DNA of 64,000 bases from Tetragenococcus halophilus (GCF_021474685.1 NZ_JAKEIT010000004.1:1-64000), one strand, 5' to 3'; positions 45,396-57,750 are shown, numbered from the stretch's first letter. Notes: a model not told the origin generated them from the letters alone. Numbers and translations: made by a program.

Positions 45396-46751
45396 TTCAT
45401 CTAAACCTATTTCATTTCTTACTACTTCAGCTATTTGATTGACGTAATAATCAACTTCTTCATCCGTTGGGGCTTCTGCCATAATGCGTAATAAAGGTTC
45501 TGTACCAGAGGCCCGAACTAAGATACGTCCTTGGTCTCCGAGTTTAGCTTCGACGTCATCAATAATTTTTTTGATTGCTGGAACTTCCATAGCGCCGTAC
45601 TTGTCAGAAACACGAATGTTAACTAATTTTTGCGGATAAATCGTCACATTAGCTGCCAATTCAGAAAGCTTTTTGCCCGTTTGTTTCATGATGTTAAGCA
45701 ATTGAATGCCCGAAAGCATACCATCACCTGTAGTATTCAAATCAAAAAACACCATATGTCCTGATTGTTCGCCACCAAAATTGTAGCCATTTTTACGCAT
45801 TTCTTCAACTACGTAACGGTCGCCAACTTTGGTCACAACATCATTCAAACCAGCAGCTTCTACCGCCTTGTGAAAACCTAAGTTACTCATCACAGTGGTG
45901 ACAATCGTATTTTGTTTTAACAAATCATTGTTCGCTAAATAATTTGCACAAATATACATAATTTTATCACCATCAACGATCTGGCCATTTTCATCAACCG
46001 CAATGACTCTATCGCCATCGCCATCAAACGCAATACCTACATCGGCTTGTTTTTCCACTACAAAATCAGCTAGTTGTTCTGGGTGAGTAGAACCTACACC
46101 ATCATTAATATTAACACCGTTAGGAGAAGTACCTATTGTATAAAAATCTGTTTCCAAATCAGCAAATAATCGATTCACAGTAGGCGCAGTTGCTCCATTG
46201 GCAGCATCTATACACACCGTAAGTCCAGATAAGTCATCTTTAATTGTTTGTTGTAAATACTGCGAATATTTAAGCATTCCTTCAGGAAATTCTTCTAAAG
46301 ATCCTAGACCATTAGCTGAAGGACGTGGAAGATCATCTACCTCAGAATCAAGTAAAGCTTCAATTTCTAGCTCTTTTTCATCTGCCAATTTAAATCCATC
46401 ATTTCCGAAAAATTTAATCCCATTATCTGCTGCTGGGTTATGTGAGGCAGAAATCATTACACCAGAGCTAGCCTTTTGGACACGAGTCAAATAAGCAACG
46501 CCAGGTGTTGAAATCACACCCAATTGAAAGACTTCAATTCCCACCGAAAGCAAACCAGCAATCAGCGCGTTTTCTAATAGCTGACCTGATATCCGTGTAT
46601 CTCGTCCTACTAAAACTTTTGGTTGTTCTTTTTCGTCTTCATGACGACTTAGTACATAACCTCCACAACGTCCTAATTTAAATGCCAATTCAGGTGTCAG
46701 CTCTTTATTTGCAATACCTCTAACACCATCTGTCCCAAAATATTTTCCCAT
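45393..46751 (-). CDS. glmM: Phosphoglucosamine mutase
   Basis: Converts glucosamine-6-phosphate to glucosamine-1-phosphate for peptidoglycan, 452 residues. [20 protein letters not shown] starts the protein. The phosphoserine loop is [20 protein letters not shown] near 95-114. The metal-binding loop is [16 protein letters not shown] near 239, and the C-terminal phosphate loop [14 protein letters not shown] near 416. The start at 46751 follows AAAGGT, eight bases after the cdaR stop. The operon cdaA-cdaR-glmM is conserved in Firmicutes, where GlmM can bind and inhibit CdaA. Confidence 0.97.
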   Translation of the reverse strand: MGKYFGTDGVRGIANKELTPELAFKLGRCGGYVLSRHEDEKEQPKVLVGRDTRISGQLLENALIAGLLSVGIEVFQLGVISTPGVAYLTRVQKASSGVMISASHNPAADNGIKFFGNDGFKLADEKELEIEALLDSEVDDLPRPSANGLGSLEEFPEGMLKYSQYLQQTIKDDLSGLTVCIDAANGATAPTVNRLFADLETDFYTIGTSPNGVNINDGVGSTHPEQLADFVVEKQADVGIAFDGDGDRVIAVDENGQIVDGDKIMYICANYLANNDLLKQNTIVTTVMSNLGFHKAVEAAGLNDVVTKVGDRYVVEEMRKNGYNFGGEQSGHMVFFDLNTTGDGMLSGIQLLNIMKQTGKKLSELAANVTIYPQKLVNIRVSDKYGAMEVPAIKKIIDDVEAKLGDQGRILVRASGTEPLLRIMAEAPTDEEVDYYVNQIAEVVRNEIGLDE

Positions 46752-46758
46752 AATCAAC

Positions 46759-47979
46759 TTACCTTTCTGTTTCTTCTTCATTTTCTTGTGAACTTATTTG
46801 TTCATCTGCTGAATCTTGTTGTTCCTGTGAATCTTCTGTTTGTGTTTGCTCTTGACTTTCTTGGGTCGTTGTTTCTTCTTCCGGTGAGTTCTCCTCTACC
46901 TGGCTGCTATCCGTAGTTTCTGTTGTGGTATCTTCTACTTCTGCATTTTCATTTTCTTCATTATTTTCCTCGATTGTCGAAGCTTGATTATCTGCCGCTG
47001 ACTCATCACCATTACTTTCTTCTGTAGTTGAATCTTCAAATACCGGCGTAATATTAACAGTTACCGAATCAATATCAGAAGTCAACTGAGGAGGCGCTTG
47101 AACATCAATATTTCTGGTCGTTGGTTCTGTAATATCAGTTACGTCAATCGGTACTTCAAGAGAATCTACATCATCTAATAAATTTTGTGCCCCAGTTATT
47201 GTAGCACTATTTTCGTTCAATTGAAAATCGTAATCAGTCACTCCTTCTGCAGCTTCGCCCATCTGAGAAGGTTCTAAACTAACTTCCTTATCTGGCGCAG
47301 AAACTTCCATACGAAGGTCTACATTTTGTGGACTCAAACTTGCAGACAAACTTTCTCCGTTTTCATCGACAGCTTGTAAAGGAAAACTATCAGAAATATT
47401 TTCATTAATTGTTTCTAAATCAGAGGAAACAACCACTCTAGAAATGTCTTTCATTGTTTCCTCTCCTGAAGTAACTTCTACTTCTTGTGGGGAAACATCC
47501 AAATTATCTAACTCAAAACCATCTTGTAGTTTATCTTCTAGATCTTGTGTATCAATTTGAAAATTTTTCGTTTCTTTTTTTTCAATCGTAACAGTTAAAG
47601 TATCTGGCTCTGCGCTAGCATCTACACTATTACTTAAATTCTCTATTTCAATAGGAACGTCATGAGTACCTTCTCCTAAGTCAGTTAAATCAGCAACTAC
47701 TTCAAAATTTCGTGTTTCTTCATTAGCTTCTGCATTTAACTGAACTCGGTTAGCACCGCTTAATTTCACATCAGCTGTTTTTTCATAACCTTGAATGTAA
47801 TACTCATCAGAATCATAGTCAATAGTAATAGGAACATCATGGGCTGTTTCATCATAAGTTTCTGAAGAGGCAATACTATTTTGAAAATTTGAACCATTAG
47901 CATTGAAAAAAAGAAGCAGGCTGAAAAATAAAGCTAAGAGTCCGTAGACAATATTGCTTTTTTTCTTTTTCTTAAGCAT
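46759..47979 (-). CDS. cdaR: CdaA regulator CdaR (YbbR-domain protein)
   Basis: About 406 residues. A basic N-terminus and a single membrane segment (about 9-28) are followed by an extracellular part containing repeated YbbR domains ([58 protein letters not shown]). From about residue 318 the protein ends in some 90 residues of Glu, Ser, Thr and Gln with almost no basic residues. CdaR modulates the cyclase CdaA. The preceding gene overlaps (ATGA); the second ATG at 47979 has the better AAGGAGG spacing. Confidence 0.9.
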   Translation of the reverse strand: MLKKKKKSNIVYGLLALFFSLLLFFNANGSNFQNSIASSETYDETAHDVPITIDYDSDEYYIQGYEKTADVKLSGANRVQLNAEANEETRNFEVVADLTDLGEGTHDVPIEIENLSNSVDASAEPDTLTVTIEKKETKNFQIDTQDLEDKLQDGFELDNLDVSPQEVEVTSGEETMKDISRVVVSSDLETINENISDSFPLQAVDENGESLSASLSPQNVDLRMEVSAPDKEVSLEPSQMGEAAEGVTDYDFQLNENSATITGAQNLLDDVDSLEVPIDVTDITEPTTRNIDVQAPPQLTSDIDSVTVNITPVFEDSTTEESNGDESAADNQASTIEENNEENENAEVEDTTTETTDSSQVEENSPEEETTTQESQEQTQTEDSQEQQDSADEQISSQENEEETER

Positions 47980-48869
47980 CATTTGCCTCCTTTACTCAAC
48001 TTATTCAATTCATCTAAAAGGCTTCTGAAAAAATTCTTTTTGGTCTTCTCAGTATTTTCTACAACCAGCGTGTCTCTGAGCATTTTTAAATATTCTTCTT
48101 GGCTTAATTCATTGTACATTCGGTTATTCAGAGTCAAAGTTACGCCGCCAGTTTCTTCAGAAACCACAATTGTTAAAGCGTCGCTAACTTCTGAAACACC
48201 AACAGCTGCTCGGTGCCTAGTACCATACTCTTTAGAAATCATATTACTATCAGATAGTGGTAGATAAGCGCTAGATACCGTGACTTTTCCATTTCTAACA
48301 ATTACAGCGCCATCATGTAATGGCGTATTGGGAATAAAGATATTGATTAAAAGTTCTCCAGTAATATCCGCGTCTAAACTAATCCCAGTTTCCACGTATT
48401 CTTCTAAGCCTGTATTGCGTTCAATGGTAATCAAGGCACCAATCTTACGTTTGGACATATACTGAATCGCCTTATCAAAGGCTTGAACCATTGTTTCTCC
48501 CTGAGCCTGCTCTGTTTTTGTCGGGGTGAAAAAGGTCGTTCGCCCCAAGTGTTCCAAGCCGCGCCGAATCTCAGGCTGAAAAATGACAATTGCAGCAATA
48601 ACACCATAAGTAATGACTTGATCCATCAACCAAGACAAGGTGTGAAGTCCAATCACTTCGGCTAAAAAGCGAATAGCAATAAACATCACAACGCCTTTGA
48701 ATAGTTGGATCGCCTTTGTCCCTTGTACCATCTGTATCAATTTATATACAAGATACCAGACAACCAAGATATCTAAAATATTGATAAAAAAAGGAACAGA
48801 AAAAAAATCCACAGATAATAACTGTCTCCAATAATCTAAATCAAAAAGTTCTGCAATGTTAAACGACAT
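47979..48869 (-). CDS. cdaA: Diadenylate cyclase CdaA
   Basis: Membrane-bound synthase of the second messenger c-di-AMP, 296 residues. Three N-terminal membrane helices (within about 20-110) precede a DAC domain with the DGA motif in PLHDGAVIVRNG near 186 and the RHR motif in YGTRHRAAVGVSE near 218. These are the catalytic residues. It is first in the cdaA-cdaR-glmM operon. A TATACT -10 lies about 45 bases upstream with a poor -35. Confidence 0.96.
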   Translation of the reverse strand: MSFNIAELFDLDYWRQLLSVDFFSVPFFINILDILVVWYLVYKLIQMVQGTKAIQLFKGVVMFIAIRFLAEVIGLHTLSWLMDQVITYGVIAAIVIFQPEIRRGLEHLGRTTFFTPTKTEQAQGETMVQAFDKAIQYMSKRKIGALITIERNTGLEEYVETGISLDADITGELLINIFIPNTPLHDGAVIVRNGKVTVSSAYLPLSDSNMISKEYGTRHRAAVGVSEVSDALTIVVSEETGGVTLTLNNRMYNELSQEEYLKMLRDTLVVENTEKTKKNFFRSLLDELNKLSKGGK

Positions 48870-49232
48870 ATAAAGCCTTCCTTTACTCTAAGACTACACT
48901 CTCTGTTACAGTATAGCATAGCTTTTTTCTGTTGTTGATAAAAAAGTTGCTTCCTTTTCATTTTTTCAAAAAAAAATAACATTTTATTCACTTTGAAAAA
49001 ATATAAGCCGGGAAAATATTGATAACCTTGATTAAAATTCTCAAATCCAAGGGTTAATTTAATACAGCTTTTTCGTTTTCAAGTTTTTTAAGTTAAAATA
49101 TCAACCCAATAGCTTTTTTTCACTCTGTATTTGCCATTGATTAAGCCGCTATTTTCATATATCAAAAACGAATTGATTCACAATCGCTTAAAAAAACGTT
49201 ACACTGGAGGAAAAAGAAGGAGGAATTCTTGT
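48870..49232. other. Intergenic region between cdaA and the DsbA-like gene
   Basis: 363 bases of AT-rich DNA between two divergent genes. The cdaA promoter (-10 TATACT near 48917-48912 on the minus strand) is at one end. AAGGAGG nine bases before the DsbA-like ATG is at the other. An in-frame extension from 49131 lacks an RBS. I see no RNA gene or repeat. Confidence 0.5.
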
Positions 49233-49748
49233 ATGGATATCTCAGCAATTAACAAAGAAGAGGTAAACACTGATTACGGTATTCTCATCGGAAAAAAAGC
49301 ACCCAAAACAACAGTGGAATTTATTAATTTAAACTGTCCCTTTTGCAAACAATGGTTTACAGAGTCTAAAGATACTTTGAATAAAGCTGTCACAGATGGA
49401 AAATTAAATCGTGTGGTTAAGTTATTAGACCGTACTAAGGAATCATTACAGCGCGGAAATGTAATGCATCGCTTTGTGACAGACGATGATAGCGATCAAG
49501 CGCTTGAAGATATGACTCGTATTTTTGCTTCTCAAGATGAGTGGGGAAATCTGCCCTTACAAGAGGTAGCCAATTACGCTAGAAACGAACTAGGGTTAAG
49601 CGAACATCATCATTTAGATATCGCTGAAGAAATTGTACAAGAAAGTAAAAAAGCCAATATCTCATCAGTACCAACCTTAATTCTTGGTGAACATATCTTT
49701 GATGAAAATATCGATCAAAAAACATTAAACGATTATATTAGTGAATAA
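49233..49748 (+). CDS. DsbA-family thioredoxin-fold protein
   Basis: A 171-residue protein with one thioredoxin-like domain and an NCPFCKQW active site (CPFC, with the CxxC Cys pair near residues 36 and 39). The helical insertion and the C-terminal SSVPTLILGEHIFDENI with its cis-Pro loop follow the DsbA/DSBA-like plan. There is no signal peptide, so it probably acts in the cytosol; its substrate is unknown. The start is ATG 49233 because AAGGAGG stands nine bases upstream. Confidence 0.85.
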   Translation: MDISAINKEEVNTDYGILIGKKAPKTTVEFINLNCPFCKQWFTESKDTLNKAVTDGKLNRVVKLLDRTKESLQRGNVMHRFVTDDDSDQALEDMTRIFASQDEWGNLPLQEVANYARNELGLSEHHHLDIAEEIVQESKKANISSVPTLILGEHIFDENIDQKTLNDYISE

Positions 49749-49766
49749 AAAACACCGAGCGCTATT

Positions 49767-49820
49767 TAAAACACCCATAATGATTAGATATTATGTCTAA
49801 CAATTATGGGGTGTTTTTTT
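49767..49820. terminator. Bidirectional terminator between the DsbA-like gene and whiA
   Basis: AAAACACCCATAAT pairs with ATTATGGGGTGTTTT, and TTAGA/TCTAA extends the stem inward. A and T tracts flank it. Confidence 0.92.
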
Positions 49821-50754
49821 ATACTACATCTTTTTTTAGCTTGTCCGCAAATTCATTGATTTTTCGAATGCGATGGTTAATCCCCGATTTAGATATCGCA
49901 CCTGAGGGCAACATCTCTCCTAGTTCTTTCAGACTAATTTCTGGATGAACCAAACGCAATTCCGCGATTTCTTGTAGTTTATCTGGCAAGGCAGACAAAC
50001 CAACACGATCTTCAATAAATTGGATATTTTGAATCTGTTTAGAAGCAGCATCGATTGTTTTATTCATATTTGCTGTCTCACAATTCACCAATCGATTAAC
50101 AGAATTTCTCATATCGCGTACAATCCGTACATCTTCAAATTTAAGCATAGAATTTGTTGCGCCGATCAAAGTAAGAAAATCAGCGATATGCTCCGCGCCC
50201 TTCAAATAAGAAATATGACCATTTCTTCTTTCTAATGTTCGTGCATTTAAATCATAATCATTTAACATCTTACAAATATCTTGATTATGCGCTTCATATG
50301 TAGAATAAATTTCCAAATGATAACGGCTCGTTTCCGGGTTATTGATCGATCCCGTAGCCATAAAAGCCCCCCGTAAGTACGAACGCATTTTCTGCGTATC
50401 TCCTATAATATCATTACTTACCTGAGCAGTAGGCACTCCGTTTTCCATAATACTTAGTTCATCTAAAACACGTCTTGTATCTTGTTTTAGACGAACAATA
50501 TAAACATTGTTTTTCTTTAATTTCATCTTTCGTCGAACTAAAAGTTCGCTACGTACATTAAAATGTTCTTTTAATAAAGAATAAATTCGTCTTGCGATCG
50601 CAGCATTTTCTGTCTGTACATTTAAGATAAGACGTTGATTAAAAAGACTTAATGAGCCATTCATGCGAATTAAGGCAGCAAGTTCGGCTTTAGCATGTTC
50701 ACGATGCACTTCTAGACTTGTTAACTCTTTTTTTACATCCGCAGCAAAAGACAT
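49819..50754 (-). CDS. whiA: DNA-binding protein WhiA
   Basis: A 311-residue WhiA: a degenerate LAGLIDADG homing-endonuclease-like N-terminal domain ([20 protein letters not shown] to about 190) and a C-terminal helix-turn-helix ([20 protein letters not shown]). WhiA affects cell division and chromosome segregation in Firmicutes. I chose ATG 50754, seven bases after AAAGGGG. It is last in the rapZ-yvcK-whiA operon. Confidence 0.95.
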   Translation of the reverse strand: MSFAADVKKELTSLEVHREHAKAELAALIRMNGSLSLFNQRLILNVQTENAAIARRIYSLLKEHFNVRSELLVRRKMKLKKNNVYIVRLKQDTRRVLDELSIMENGVPTAQVSNDIIGDTQKMRSYLRGAFMATGSINNPETSRYHLEIYSTYEAHNQDICKMLNDYDLNARTLERRNGHISYLKGAEHIADFLTLIGATNSMLKFEDVRIVRDMRNSVNRLVNCETANMNKTIDAASKQIQNIQFIEDRVGLSALPDKLQEIAELRLVHPEISLKELGEMLPSGAISKSGINHRIRKINEFADKLKKDVV

Positions 50755-50778
50755 CATTGCACCCCTTTCCAATTCTTT

Positions 50779-51780
50779 TTAATTTTTGGCTTCATAAACA
50801 ATTCGTAACAATTCTTCGACAACTTTATTGCCATCGTGGAAAACACCACCGTCTCTTAACTCAAGAAAGTCGGTGGATACCACACGACAACCTAGACTCC
50901 TTAGTCCCTTAAAATCGTGCTGCACTTGTAATAAATACTCATCATAAACTTCAACATTCATATAACCATCCGGAACTTTTTCAGTATTTACTAAGACAGT
51001 ATCAATAAAAGCCTCACCTAAATGTTCATTTAATACACGTACATGATCTGCGTCTGTAAAATGTTCAGTTTCACCTTTTTGCGTCATGATGTTACAAATA
51101 TAAACTGTTTCTGCCTCTGTCTGTAGCATTGCTTGTCCGATTTCTGAAATCATCAAATTAGGTAAAATACTGGTAAATAAGCTTCCTGGACCTAAAACGA
51201 TCATATCCGCTTCTAAAATAGATGAAACAACCTTTTTAGCTGCTTTAGGTTTACCATCATTTGCTTGATTTCTAACAGAGACATTGTCGATTGTTTTACG
51301 ATCCAAAGCAATCTTAGATTCGCCTATCACACTCGTCCCATCTTTAAAGTTTGCTTGTAGTACAAGTGGTTCATCAGAAGAAGGATAAATATTGCCTTCA
51401 ACGTGCATCATTTTGGATAACAATTGAATTGCTGCATATGTACTGCCGCGCATCTCAGACATGCCAGCGATAATTAAATTTCCTAATGCATGATTAGCCA
51501 AAAACTTATCTTCTTTTTTAAAACGATATTGAAAAATATCTGAATAAAGTTTTGGCATATCAGATAAAGCCACTAGTACATTACGTAGATCTCCAGGAGG
51601 TGTTACTGAAGTCACCGAGTCACGCAACTGTCCGCTGCTTCCTCCGTCATCAGCGACTGTAACCACAGCAGTAATATCCACCCCTTGGTTACGCAAACTT
51701 TTGAGTATTACGGGTAGTCCAGTACCTCCACCCATCACAACAACCTTAGGACGTCTAATACGGTAGGTTTTCATTCTCAC
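50779..51780 (-). CDS. yvcK: YvcK/CofD-like gluconeogenesis factor
   Basis: A 333-residue protein of the YvcK family with the CofD-like nucleotide-binding fold. Motifs are [16 protein letters not shown] near residue 15 and [16 protein letters not shown] near 40, with [15 protein letters not shown] near 196. In B. subtilis YvcK binds UDP-sugars and is needed for growth on gluconeogenic carbon and for cell shape. The GTG at 51780 overlaps the rapZ stop (GTGA); ATG 51774 is an alternative start. Confidence 0.95.
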   Translation of the reverse strand: MRMKTYRIRRPKVVVMGGGTGLPVILKSLRNQGVDITAVVTVADDGGSSGQLRDSVTSVTPPGDLRNVLVALSDMPKLYSDIFQYRFKKEDKFLANHALGNLIIAGMSEMRGSTYAAIQLLSKMMHVEGNIYPSSDEPLVLQANFKDGTSVIGESKIALDRKTIDNVSVRNQANDGKPKAAKKVVSSILEADMIVLGPGSLFTSILPNLMISEIGQAMLQTEAETVYICNIMTQKGETEHFTDADHVRVLNEHLGEAFIDTVLVNTEKVPDGYMNVEVYDEYLLQVQHDFKGLRSLGCRVVSTDFLELRDGGVFHDGNKVVEELLRIVYEAKN

Positions 51781-52661
51781 GAGCGATTCACCGTCTCTTT
51801 CCTTTTAGCCTTGTCTCTATGGGTGATATTCACCTTATAGTCTTGTGCCAAGGCTTCTCCGATTCTTTGAGTCAATGCGACTGAACGGTGTTGGCCACCT
51901 GTACAACCAATAGCAACTAATAGATTGCTTTTTCCTTCCTCTACATAGCCAGGTAAGATCGATTGCAATAAAGATAGAAATTGCTGATAAAAATTTTCAG
52001 TTGAAGAAAAACCCATCACATAATCATAAACTGGTTCTTCTAGTCCAGTTAATGGACGTAATTCAGCAATATAATGAGGGTTAGGTAAAAAGCGCACGTC
52101 CATCACGATATCAGCATCAATCGGCAGCCCATATTTATATCCAAAAGATACCATTTCAATACGAAAGCCGGTATCAGTTGAACTACGAAACTCTTCATTG
52201 ATTTTTTCTCGCAGCTGTCTTGGTGATAATTCTGTCGTATCTATAACAATCGACGCATCTGCTTTTAATTCTTCTAAAACAGCTCGTTCTTTTCTGATAC
52301 CTTCTGTAATCAAACCATCCATAGCTAATGGATGTGTACGGCGTGTTTCTTTATAACGCGAAACTAATTCACTGTCTGAAGCATCTAAAAACAGTACACG
52401 TGTATTGATAAAAGCCGTATTTTCAATTTCTACTAACATTGCTTGAATTTCTTCAAAAAAAGACCTGGAGCGCAAATCCACAACTAAGGCAATCTTTGTT
52501 ATCTTACCAGACTCTTTGATCAATTCCCAAAACTTAGGAATTAAATTAGGCGGCATGTTATCTATACAAAAATAACCTAAATCTTCAAAACTTTGGATGG
52601 CTACAGTCTTTCCTGCGCCACTCATCCCAGTGATGATTACTAAATCTAAATGATCAGACAT
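51777..52661 (-). CDS. rapZ: RNase adapter/nucleotide-binding protein RapZ (YvcJ)
   Basis: A 294-residue P-loop protein. Walker A is [14 protein letters not shown] near residue 9, DNMPPNLIP near 34, and the C-terminal half has [20 protein letters not shown] and the family motif [13 protein letters not shown] near 257. In E. coli RapZ guides degradation of the GlmZ RNA; in Firmicutes the role is less clear. The start is ATG 52661 after AAGGAG; it begins the rapZ-yvcK-whiA operon. Confidence 0.96.
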   Translation of the reverse strand: MSDHLDLVIITGMSGAGKTVAIQSFEDLGYFCIDNMPPNLIPKFWELIKESGKITKIALVVDLRSRSFFEEIQAMLVEIENTAFINTRVLFLDASDSELVSRYKETRRTHPLAMDGLITEGIRKERAVLEELKADASIVIDTTELSPRQLREKINEEFRSSTDTGFRIEMVSFGYKYGLPIDADIVMDVRFLPNPHYIAELRPLTGLEEPVYDYVMGFSSTENFYQQFLSLLQSILPGYVEEGKSNLLVAIGCTGGQHRSVALTQRIGEALAQDYKVNITHRDKAKRKETVNRS

Positions 52662-52697
52662 CTTCTTCTCTCCTTGCTCGAACATTCTATTCTTCTT

Positions 52698-52727
52698 ATT
52701 ATAACACTCCGGGCGTATCTTTTCGAA
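52698..52727 (-). promoter_or_regulatory. rapZ operon promoter
   Basis: On the minus strand TTCGAA (52727-52722) and TATAAT (52703-52698) are 18 bases apart. The -35 is weak and the -10 is perfect. Confidence 0.55.
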
Positions 52728-52764
52728 TGATTTTTGAAATAATTAAAAATTTTTTTACGAGTAC

Positions 52765-52800
52765 AAAAAGAGCAATCACCTAAAGTAATTGCTCAAAAAA
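52765..52800 (-). terminator. uvrA terminator
   Basis: GAGCAATTAC pairs with GTGATTGCTC (one mismatch) on the minus strand and is followed by TTTTT. It lies one base after the uvrA stop. Confidence 0.85.
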
Positions 52801-52801
52801 G

Positions 52802-55627
52802 TCATGATTTTTCAACTAATTTTTTTAAATACTGTCCAGTATAGCTATCCGGACTAGCTGCAATTTGTTCTGGCGTACCTGTTACTATAACCGTACCACC
52901 GTTTTCTCCACCTTCTGGCCCTAAATCAATCACGTGGTCAGCAGATTTTATTACATCTAAATTATGTTCAATCACTAAAACTGTATTGCCGGCATCGACT
53001 AAACGATCTAGCACCTGTAATAACCTAAGAATATCGTCTGAATGTAAGCCGGTAGTCGGTTCATCTAGAATATAAAAGTTTTTACCGTTAGAATTTTTTT
53101 GTAGTTCACTAGCCAACTTCATTCGTTGCGCTTCTCCGCCAGATAAAGTAGTCGCCGGCTGACCCAATTTAACATAACCTAAGCCTACATCCACAATCGT
53201 TTGAAGTTTACGACTGATTTTAGGAATATTTTGGAAAAATTCAAAAGCGTCATCAACGGTCATATCTAGTACTTCTGAGATATTTTTACCCTTATAATGT
53301 ACTTCTAAAGTTTCGGAATTATATCGTTTACCATGGCAAACTTCACAAGGAACATAAATATCTGGTAGAAAGTGCATTTCAATTTTTATGATACCATCGC
53401 CTTTACAAGCTTCGCAACGTCCACCTTTGACATTAAAACTAAAACGTCCTTTCTTATAACCACGTATTTTCGCTTCATTCGTTTGCGCAAATAGTTCACG
53501 AATATCATCAAACACACTCGTATAAGTAGCTGGGTTACTACGAGGGGTTCTGCCAATGGGACTTTGATCAATATTAATAATTTTTTCAATATTTTCAGAA
53601 CCTGTGATCTTTTTAAATTTCCCTGGTTTTTTTGAATTCTTATTCAAACGCTGAGCAAGGGCTTTTCTTAAGATATCATTAATTAAAGTTGATTTACCCG
53701 AACCTGATACACCCGTTACTGTAATAAATTTCCCAAGAGGAAACTTAACATTAATATTTTTCAAATTATTTTCTTGGGCACCCGTTAAAGTAATATTTTT
53801 TTTATTTCCTTTACGACGTTTTTTAGGTAAAGGGATTTTTCTTCTTCCGCTTAAATACTCACCTGTTAAAGAATGAGGATTTTCGGCCACTTGTTCTGGC
53901 GTACCAGAAGCTACGATCTCACCGCCATAATCACCGGCTCCTGGACCTACATCGATTAAATAGTCAGCCGAGCGCATTGTATCTTCGTCATGTTCCACCA
54001 CAATCAAAGTATTGCCTAAATCACGCATTTTCTTTAAAGAGCCTAGCAAACGATCATTATCTCGTTGATGTAAGCCAATAGAAGGTTCATCTAGAATATA
54101 TAATACCCCAGATAAATTAGAACCGATCTGCGTTGCTAAACGGATTCGTTGTGCTTCACCGCCAGAAAGAGTGCCTGCCGAACGACTCAAAGTCAAATAA
54201 TCTAAACCAACATTTTGTAAAAAGCTCAAACGATCTCCGATTTCTTTAACGATAGGTTGCGCAATCATTTGTTCCTGTTGTGATAATTTGAGATCTTCAA
54301 CAAAATCATAGGCATAATTAATCGCTAGATCACTAACTTCTCCGATATGCTCCCCATTTATTTTCACGGAAAGCGCCTTATCATTCAAACGATAACCATG
54401 ACAAAGTTGACAAGTCAGCTCTGTCATATACAAGCGCATTTGTTCTCTAGTAAAGTCACTGTTTGTTTCATGATAGCGACGTTTGATATTGACCATAACC
54501 CCTTCAAAAGGCATATCTACATCGCGAACATTGCCAAAATCATTTTTATAATGAAAATGGAAGTGACGACCATTAGAACCGTTTAATACAATATCTTGCT
54601 GTTCTTTTGTAAGCTCTTCAAAGGGCGTATCCATATCAATTCCAAAATCCTGACAAGCTTGTTCTAACATCTGCGGATAATATTGAGAACTGATAGGATT
54701 CCAAGGAACAATGGCCCCCTGACGTAAAGTTTTTGTTTGATCAGGAACGACCAAATCAATGTCTACTTCTAATTTTATCCCTAAACCGTCACACTCTGGA
54801 CAAGCACCAAAAGGCGCATTAAAAGAGAATAAACGTGGTTCTAATTCACCTACTGTAAAACCACAGTAAGGACAAGAATAATGTTCACTAAAAAGCATAT
54901 CTTCTCCATCAGTCACATCGACAATGGCGTAACCATCAGATAATCGAAGCGCTGATTCAAGAGAATCAAATAGACGAGAACGAATTCCTTCTTTAATGAC
55001 GATACGATCTACCACGATCGCAATATCGTGTTTTTTATTTTTCTCAAGTTCAGGCACCTCTGTGATATCGTAAATCTCATGATCAACGCTTACACGTACA
55101 TATCCTTCTTTTTGTACCTGCCCCAAAGTCTTCTTATGTTGACCTTTTTTTTGAGAGATGACGGGTGCAAGTAGTTGAATCCTACTTCTTTCCGGTAATT
55201 CAAGGACTTGATCAACCATTTGTTCCGGTGACTGACTGGTAATTTCCACATGGTCATTAGGACAAATCGGATGTCCAACACGAGCGTACAGTAGCCGCAA
55301 ATAATCATTGATTTCGGTCACTGTACCGACGGTTGAACGAGGATTTTTGCTAGTCGTTTTTTGGTCAATCGAAATAGCTGGACTTAAACCATCAATACTA
55401 TCAACATCCGGCTTATCCATTTGACCTAAAAATTGTCTGGCATAAGAAGACAGACTTTCCACATAACGCCGCTGTCCTTCTGCATACAAGGTATCAAAAG
55501 CCAAAGAACTTTTTCCTGATCCAGACAAACCTGTGACCACTACCAGTTCATCTCTGGGAATGGTCACATCTACATTTTTTAAATTATGGGCACGAGCACC
55601 ATGTATCACTATATTATCGTTTGGCAT
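52802..55627 (-). CDS. uvrA: Excinuclease ABC subunit A
   Basis: Damage-recognition ATPase of nucleotide excision repair, 941 residues. It has two ABC modules: Walker [15 protein letters not shown] near 33 and [14 protein letters not shown] near 640, and two LSGGEAQR signatures near 487 and 827. Zinc-binding CPYC/CPEC near 253-280 and CEAC/CEVC near 739-766 are intact. It lies 17 bases after uvrB and shares its promoter. Confidence 0.98.
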   Translation of the reverse strand: MPNDNIVIHGARAHNLKNVDVTIPRDELVVVTGLSGSGKSSLAFDTLYAEGQRRYVESLSSYARQFLGQMDKPDVDSIDGLSPAISIDQKTTSKNPRSTVGTVTEINDYLRLLYARVGHPICPNDHVEITSQSPEQMVDQVLELPERSRIQLLAPVISQKKGQHKKTLGQVQKEGYVRVSVDHEIYDITEVPELEKNKKHDIAIVVDRIVIKEGIRSRLFDSLESALRLSDGYAIVDVTDGEDMLFSEHYSCPYCGFTVGELEPRLFSFNAPFGACPECDGLGIKLEVDIDLVVPDQTKTLRQGAIVPWNPISSQYYPQMLEQACQDFGIDMDTPFEELTKEQQDIVLNGSNGRHFHFHYKNDFGNVRDVDMPFEGVMVNIKRRYHETNSDFTREQMRLYMTELTCQLCHGYRLNDKALSVKINGEHIGEVSDLAINYAYDFVEDLKLSQQEQMIAQPIVKEIGDRLSFLQNVGLDYLTLSRSAGTLSGGEAQRIRLATQIGSNLSGVLYILDEPSIGLHQRDNDRLLGSLKKMRDLGNTLIVVEHDEDTMRSADYLIDVGPGAGDYGGEIVASGTPEQVAENPHSLTGEYLSGRRKIPLPKKRRKGNKKNITLTGAQENNLKNINVKFPLGKFITVTGVSGSGKSTLINDILRKALAQRLNKNSKKPGKFKKITGSENIEKIINIDQSPIGRTPRSNPATYTSVFDDIRELFAQTNEAKIRGYKKGRFSFNVKGGRCEACKGDGIIKIEMHFLPDIYVPCEVCHGKRYNSETLEVHYKGKNISEVLDMTVDDAFEFFQNIPKISRKLQTIVDVGLGYVKLGQPATTLSGGEAQRMKLASELQKNSNGKNFYILDEPTTGLHSDDILRLLQVLDRLVDAGNTVLVIEHNLDVIKSADHVIDLGPEGGENGGTVIVTGTPEQIAASPDSYTGQYLKKLVEKS

Positions 55628-55644
55628 ATTCTTCCCCCGAACTA

Positions 55645-57627
55645 TTAAGCTTTTAATTCTAAAATCGAATCACGTAGATTAGCTGCTTTTTCAAAATCCT
55701 GCGATTTAGCAGCTTCTTTCATTTCTATATTTAATTTTTCAATTAAATCTTCTTTTTCATCTTTTGTAAGATCTTCGTAAGAGACTTGTTTTTCCTCGCC
55801 TTCTTCGGTAACAGAAGAAATTGAAATTAAATCTCGAACATCTTTTTTAACTGTTTGTGGAACAATCCCATGTTCTTCATTGTATGCTTCTTGAATTTTA
55901 CGACGACGAGTGGTTTCATCTATAGCATTTTGCATAGAATCAGTCACTTTATCAGCATACATCACAACTTCACCATCAGCGTTTCTAGCTGCTCTTCCCA
56001 TCGTTTGCACAAGGGAACGTTCGCTGCGCAAAAAGCCCTCTTTATCAGCGTCTAATATCGCTACAAGAGAAACTTCCGGCACGTCTAAACCTTCTCTTAG
56101 TAAGTTAATTCCTACTAAAACATCAAACTCACCTAATCGCAAGTTACGGATAATTTCTGTACGTTCTAATGTTTTAATATCACTGTGAAGGTACTTGACT
56201 TTTATGCCCAATTCTCGGAAATAGTCAGTCAAATCTTCCGCCATTTTTTTAGTTAAAGTTGTAACAAAAACACGCTCGTCTCTTTCCACACGTTCATTGA
56301 TTTCACCTACAAGATCATCGATCTGTCCCATAATAGGACGGACATCAATCACTGGATCCAATAGACCAGTGGGACGAATGATTTGTTCAACCACCGTATC
56401 TGTCTGATCGTACTCGTAAGGGCCTGGTGTCGCAGAAACATAAATAATCTGATTCACATGTTTTTCGAATTCTTCTAACCTTAGGGGTCGGTTATCTAAG
56501 GCTGAAGGTAAACGAAAACCATAGTCAACCAGCATCTGTTTTCTGGCACGGTCTCCATTATACATCCCGCGAATTTGTGGCATAGTTACGTGAGACTCGT
56601 CGATCACCATTAAAAAGTCCTCAGGGAAAAAGTCTAATAGTGTATACGGCGGTTCTCCCTCTTCTCTTCCGTCCATATGTCTAGAATAGTTTTCAATGCC
56701 TGAAGTATAGCCCATTTCTCGCAGCATTTCAATGTCATAATTCGTTCTTTGTTCTAATCGTTGGGCTTCTAATAATTTATTGTTTTCTTTTAAAATGGCC
56801 AAACGATTATCTAATTCTTGCTTGATCGAGGCAATAGCAGTTTCCATATGATCTTCGTCTGTCACAAAGTGAGTAGCCGGGAAAATAGAAACATGCTCGG
56901 TTTCATTTAATATTTCACCCGTTAATGCATCGACTTCGCGTATTCGATCGATTTCATCACCAAAAAATTCAACTCTTAAAGCTCGCTCGGCACGTGAAGC
57001 CGGAAAGATCTCAACGACATCGCCTCTTACACGAAAACGCCCCCGTTGAAAATCTATATCATTCCGTTCAAATTGGATATCGATCAATGAGTGTAATAAG
57101 TCATCTCGAGAGATCTCCATTCCCTGACGCAAAGAAACAACTTGTTTTTGATATTCCATGGGTGAACCTAAACCAAAAATACACGATACTGAAGCAACAA
57201 CAACAACGTCATTACGTTCTAACAACGAGCTAGTAGCTGAATGGCGTAATTTATCAATTTCATCGTTAATACTGGAATCTTTCTCAATATAAGTATCACT
57301 TGATGGGACGTAAGCCTCTGGTTGATAATAATCATAATAACTTACGAAGTACTCCACCGCATTATTAGGGAAAAATTCTTTAAATTCTCCATACAGTTGA
57401 CCCGCTAGTGTTTTATTGTGAGCAATAATCAGTGTTGGCTTATTTACATTTTGGATCACATTCGAAATCGTATAAGTCTTTCCCGTTCCGGTAGCACCTA
57501 AAAGAATTTGAGCTTTTTTATGATCTAACACCCCATCAGTTAATTCTGCAATTGCTTCAGGTTGATCCCCTGACGGCTGATAATTTGAAACAAGTTCAAA
57601 TTGATGTGATAATTCTTTTTCAATCAT
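55645..57627 (-). CDS. uvrB: Excinuclease ABC subunit B
   Basis: Helicase-like subunit that verifies damage and directs UvrC, 660 residues. Walker [15 protein letters not shown] is near 43 and the beta-hairpin [20 protein letters not shown] near 95-115. DEXX-type VIDESHV is near 339, helicase motif VI MGRAARN near 541, and the C-terminal UvrC-binding UVR domain begins [20 protein letters not shown] near 622. A LexA-like box lies 75 bases upstream. Confidence 0.98.
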   Translation of the reverse strand: MIEKELSHQFELVSNYQPSGDQPEAIAELTDGVLDHKKAQILLGATGTGKTYTISNVIQNVNKPTLIIAHNKTLAGQLYGEFKEFFPNNAVEYFVSYYDYYQPEAYVPSSDTYIEKDSSINDEIDKLRHSATSSLLERNDVVVVASVSCIFGLGSPMEYQKQVVSLRQGMEISRDDLLHSLIDIQFERNDIDFQRGRFRVRGDVVEIFPASRAERALRVEFFGDEIDRIREVDALTGEILNETEHVSIFPATHFVTDEDHMETAIASIKQELDNRLAILKENNKLLEAQRLEQRTNYDIEMLREMGYTSGIENYSRHMDGREEGEPPYTLLDFFPEDFLMVIDESHVTMPQIRGMYNGDRARKQMLVDYGFRLPSALDNRPLRLEEFEKHVNQIIYVSATPGPYEYDQTDTVVEQIIRPTGLLDPVIDVRPIMGQIDDLVGEINERVERDERVFVTTLTKKMAEDLTDYFRELGIKVKYLHSDIKTLERTEIIRNLRLGEFDVLVGINLLREGLDVPEVSLVAILDADKEGFLRSERSLVQTMGRAARNADGEVVMYADKVTDSMQNAIDETTRRRKIQEAYNEEHGIVPQTVKKDVRDLISISSVTEEGEEKQVSYEDLTKDEKEDLIEKLNIEMKEAAKSQDFEKAANLRDSILELKA

Positions 57628-57701
57628 AAACGTCTGCCTTCTTTCTGGATAAAACTATCCTATCTGCAAATCATTGCTTTTCCTATACTATCTTAACACA
57701 C

Positions 57702-57715
57702 CGAACGTACTTTCG
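57702..57715 (-). promoter_or_regulatory. LexA-like box upstream of uvrB
   Basis: CGAAAGTACGTTCG on the minus strand differs from CGAAC-N4-GTTYG at one position. uvrB is a known LexA target in other Firmicutes. A weak TATAGG -10 follows. Confidence 0.7.
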
Positions 57716-57750
57716 CTATTTTTTTACTCCTTTCTATAATTTCTTTAAAA

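Noticed and set aside
49131-49232. Longer N-terminus for the DsbA-like protein
   Set aside because: The frame is open but has no RBS; AAGGAGG is nine bases before the ATG at 49233.
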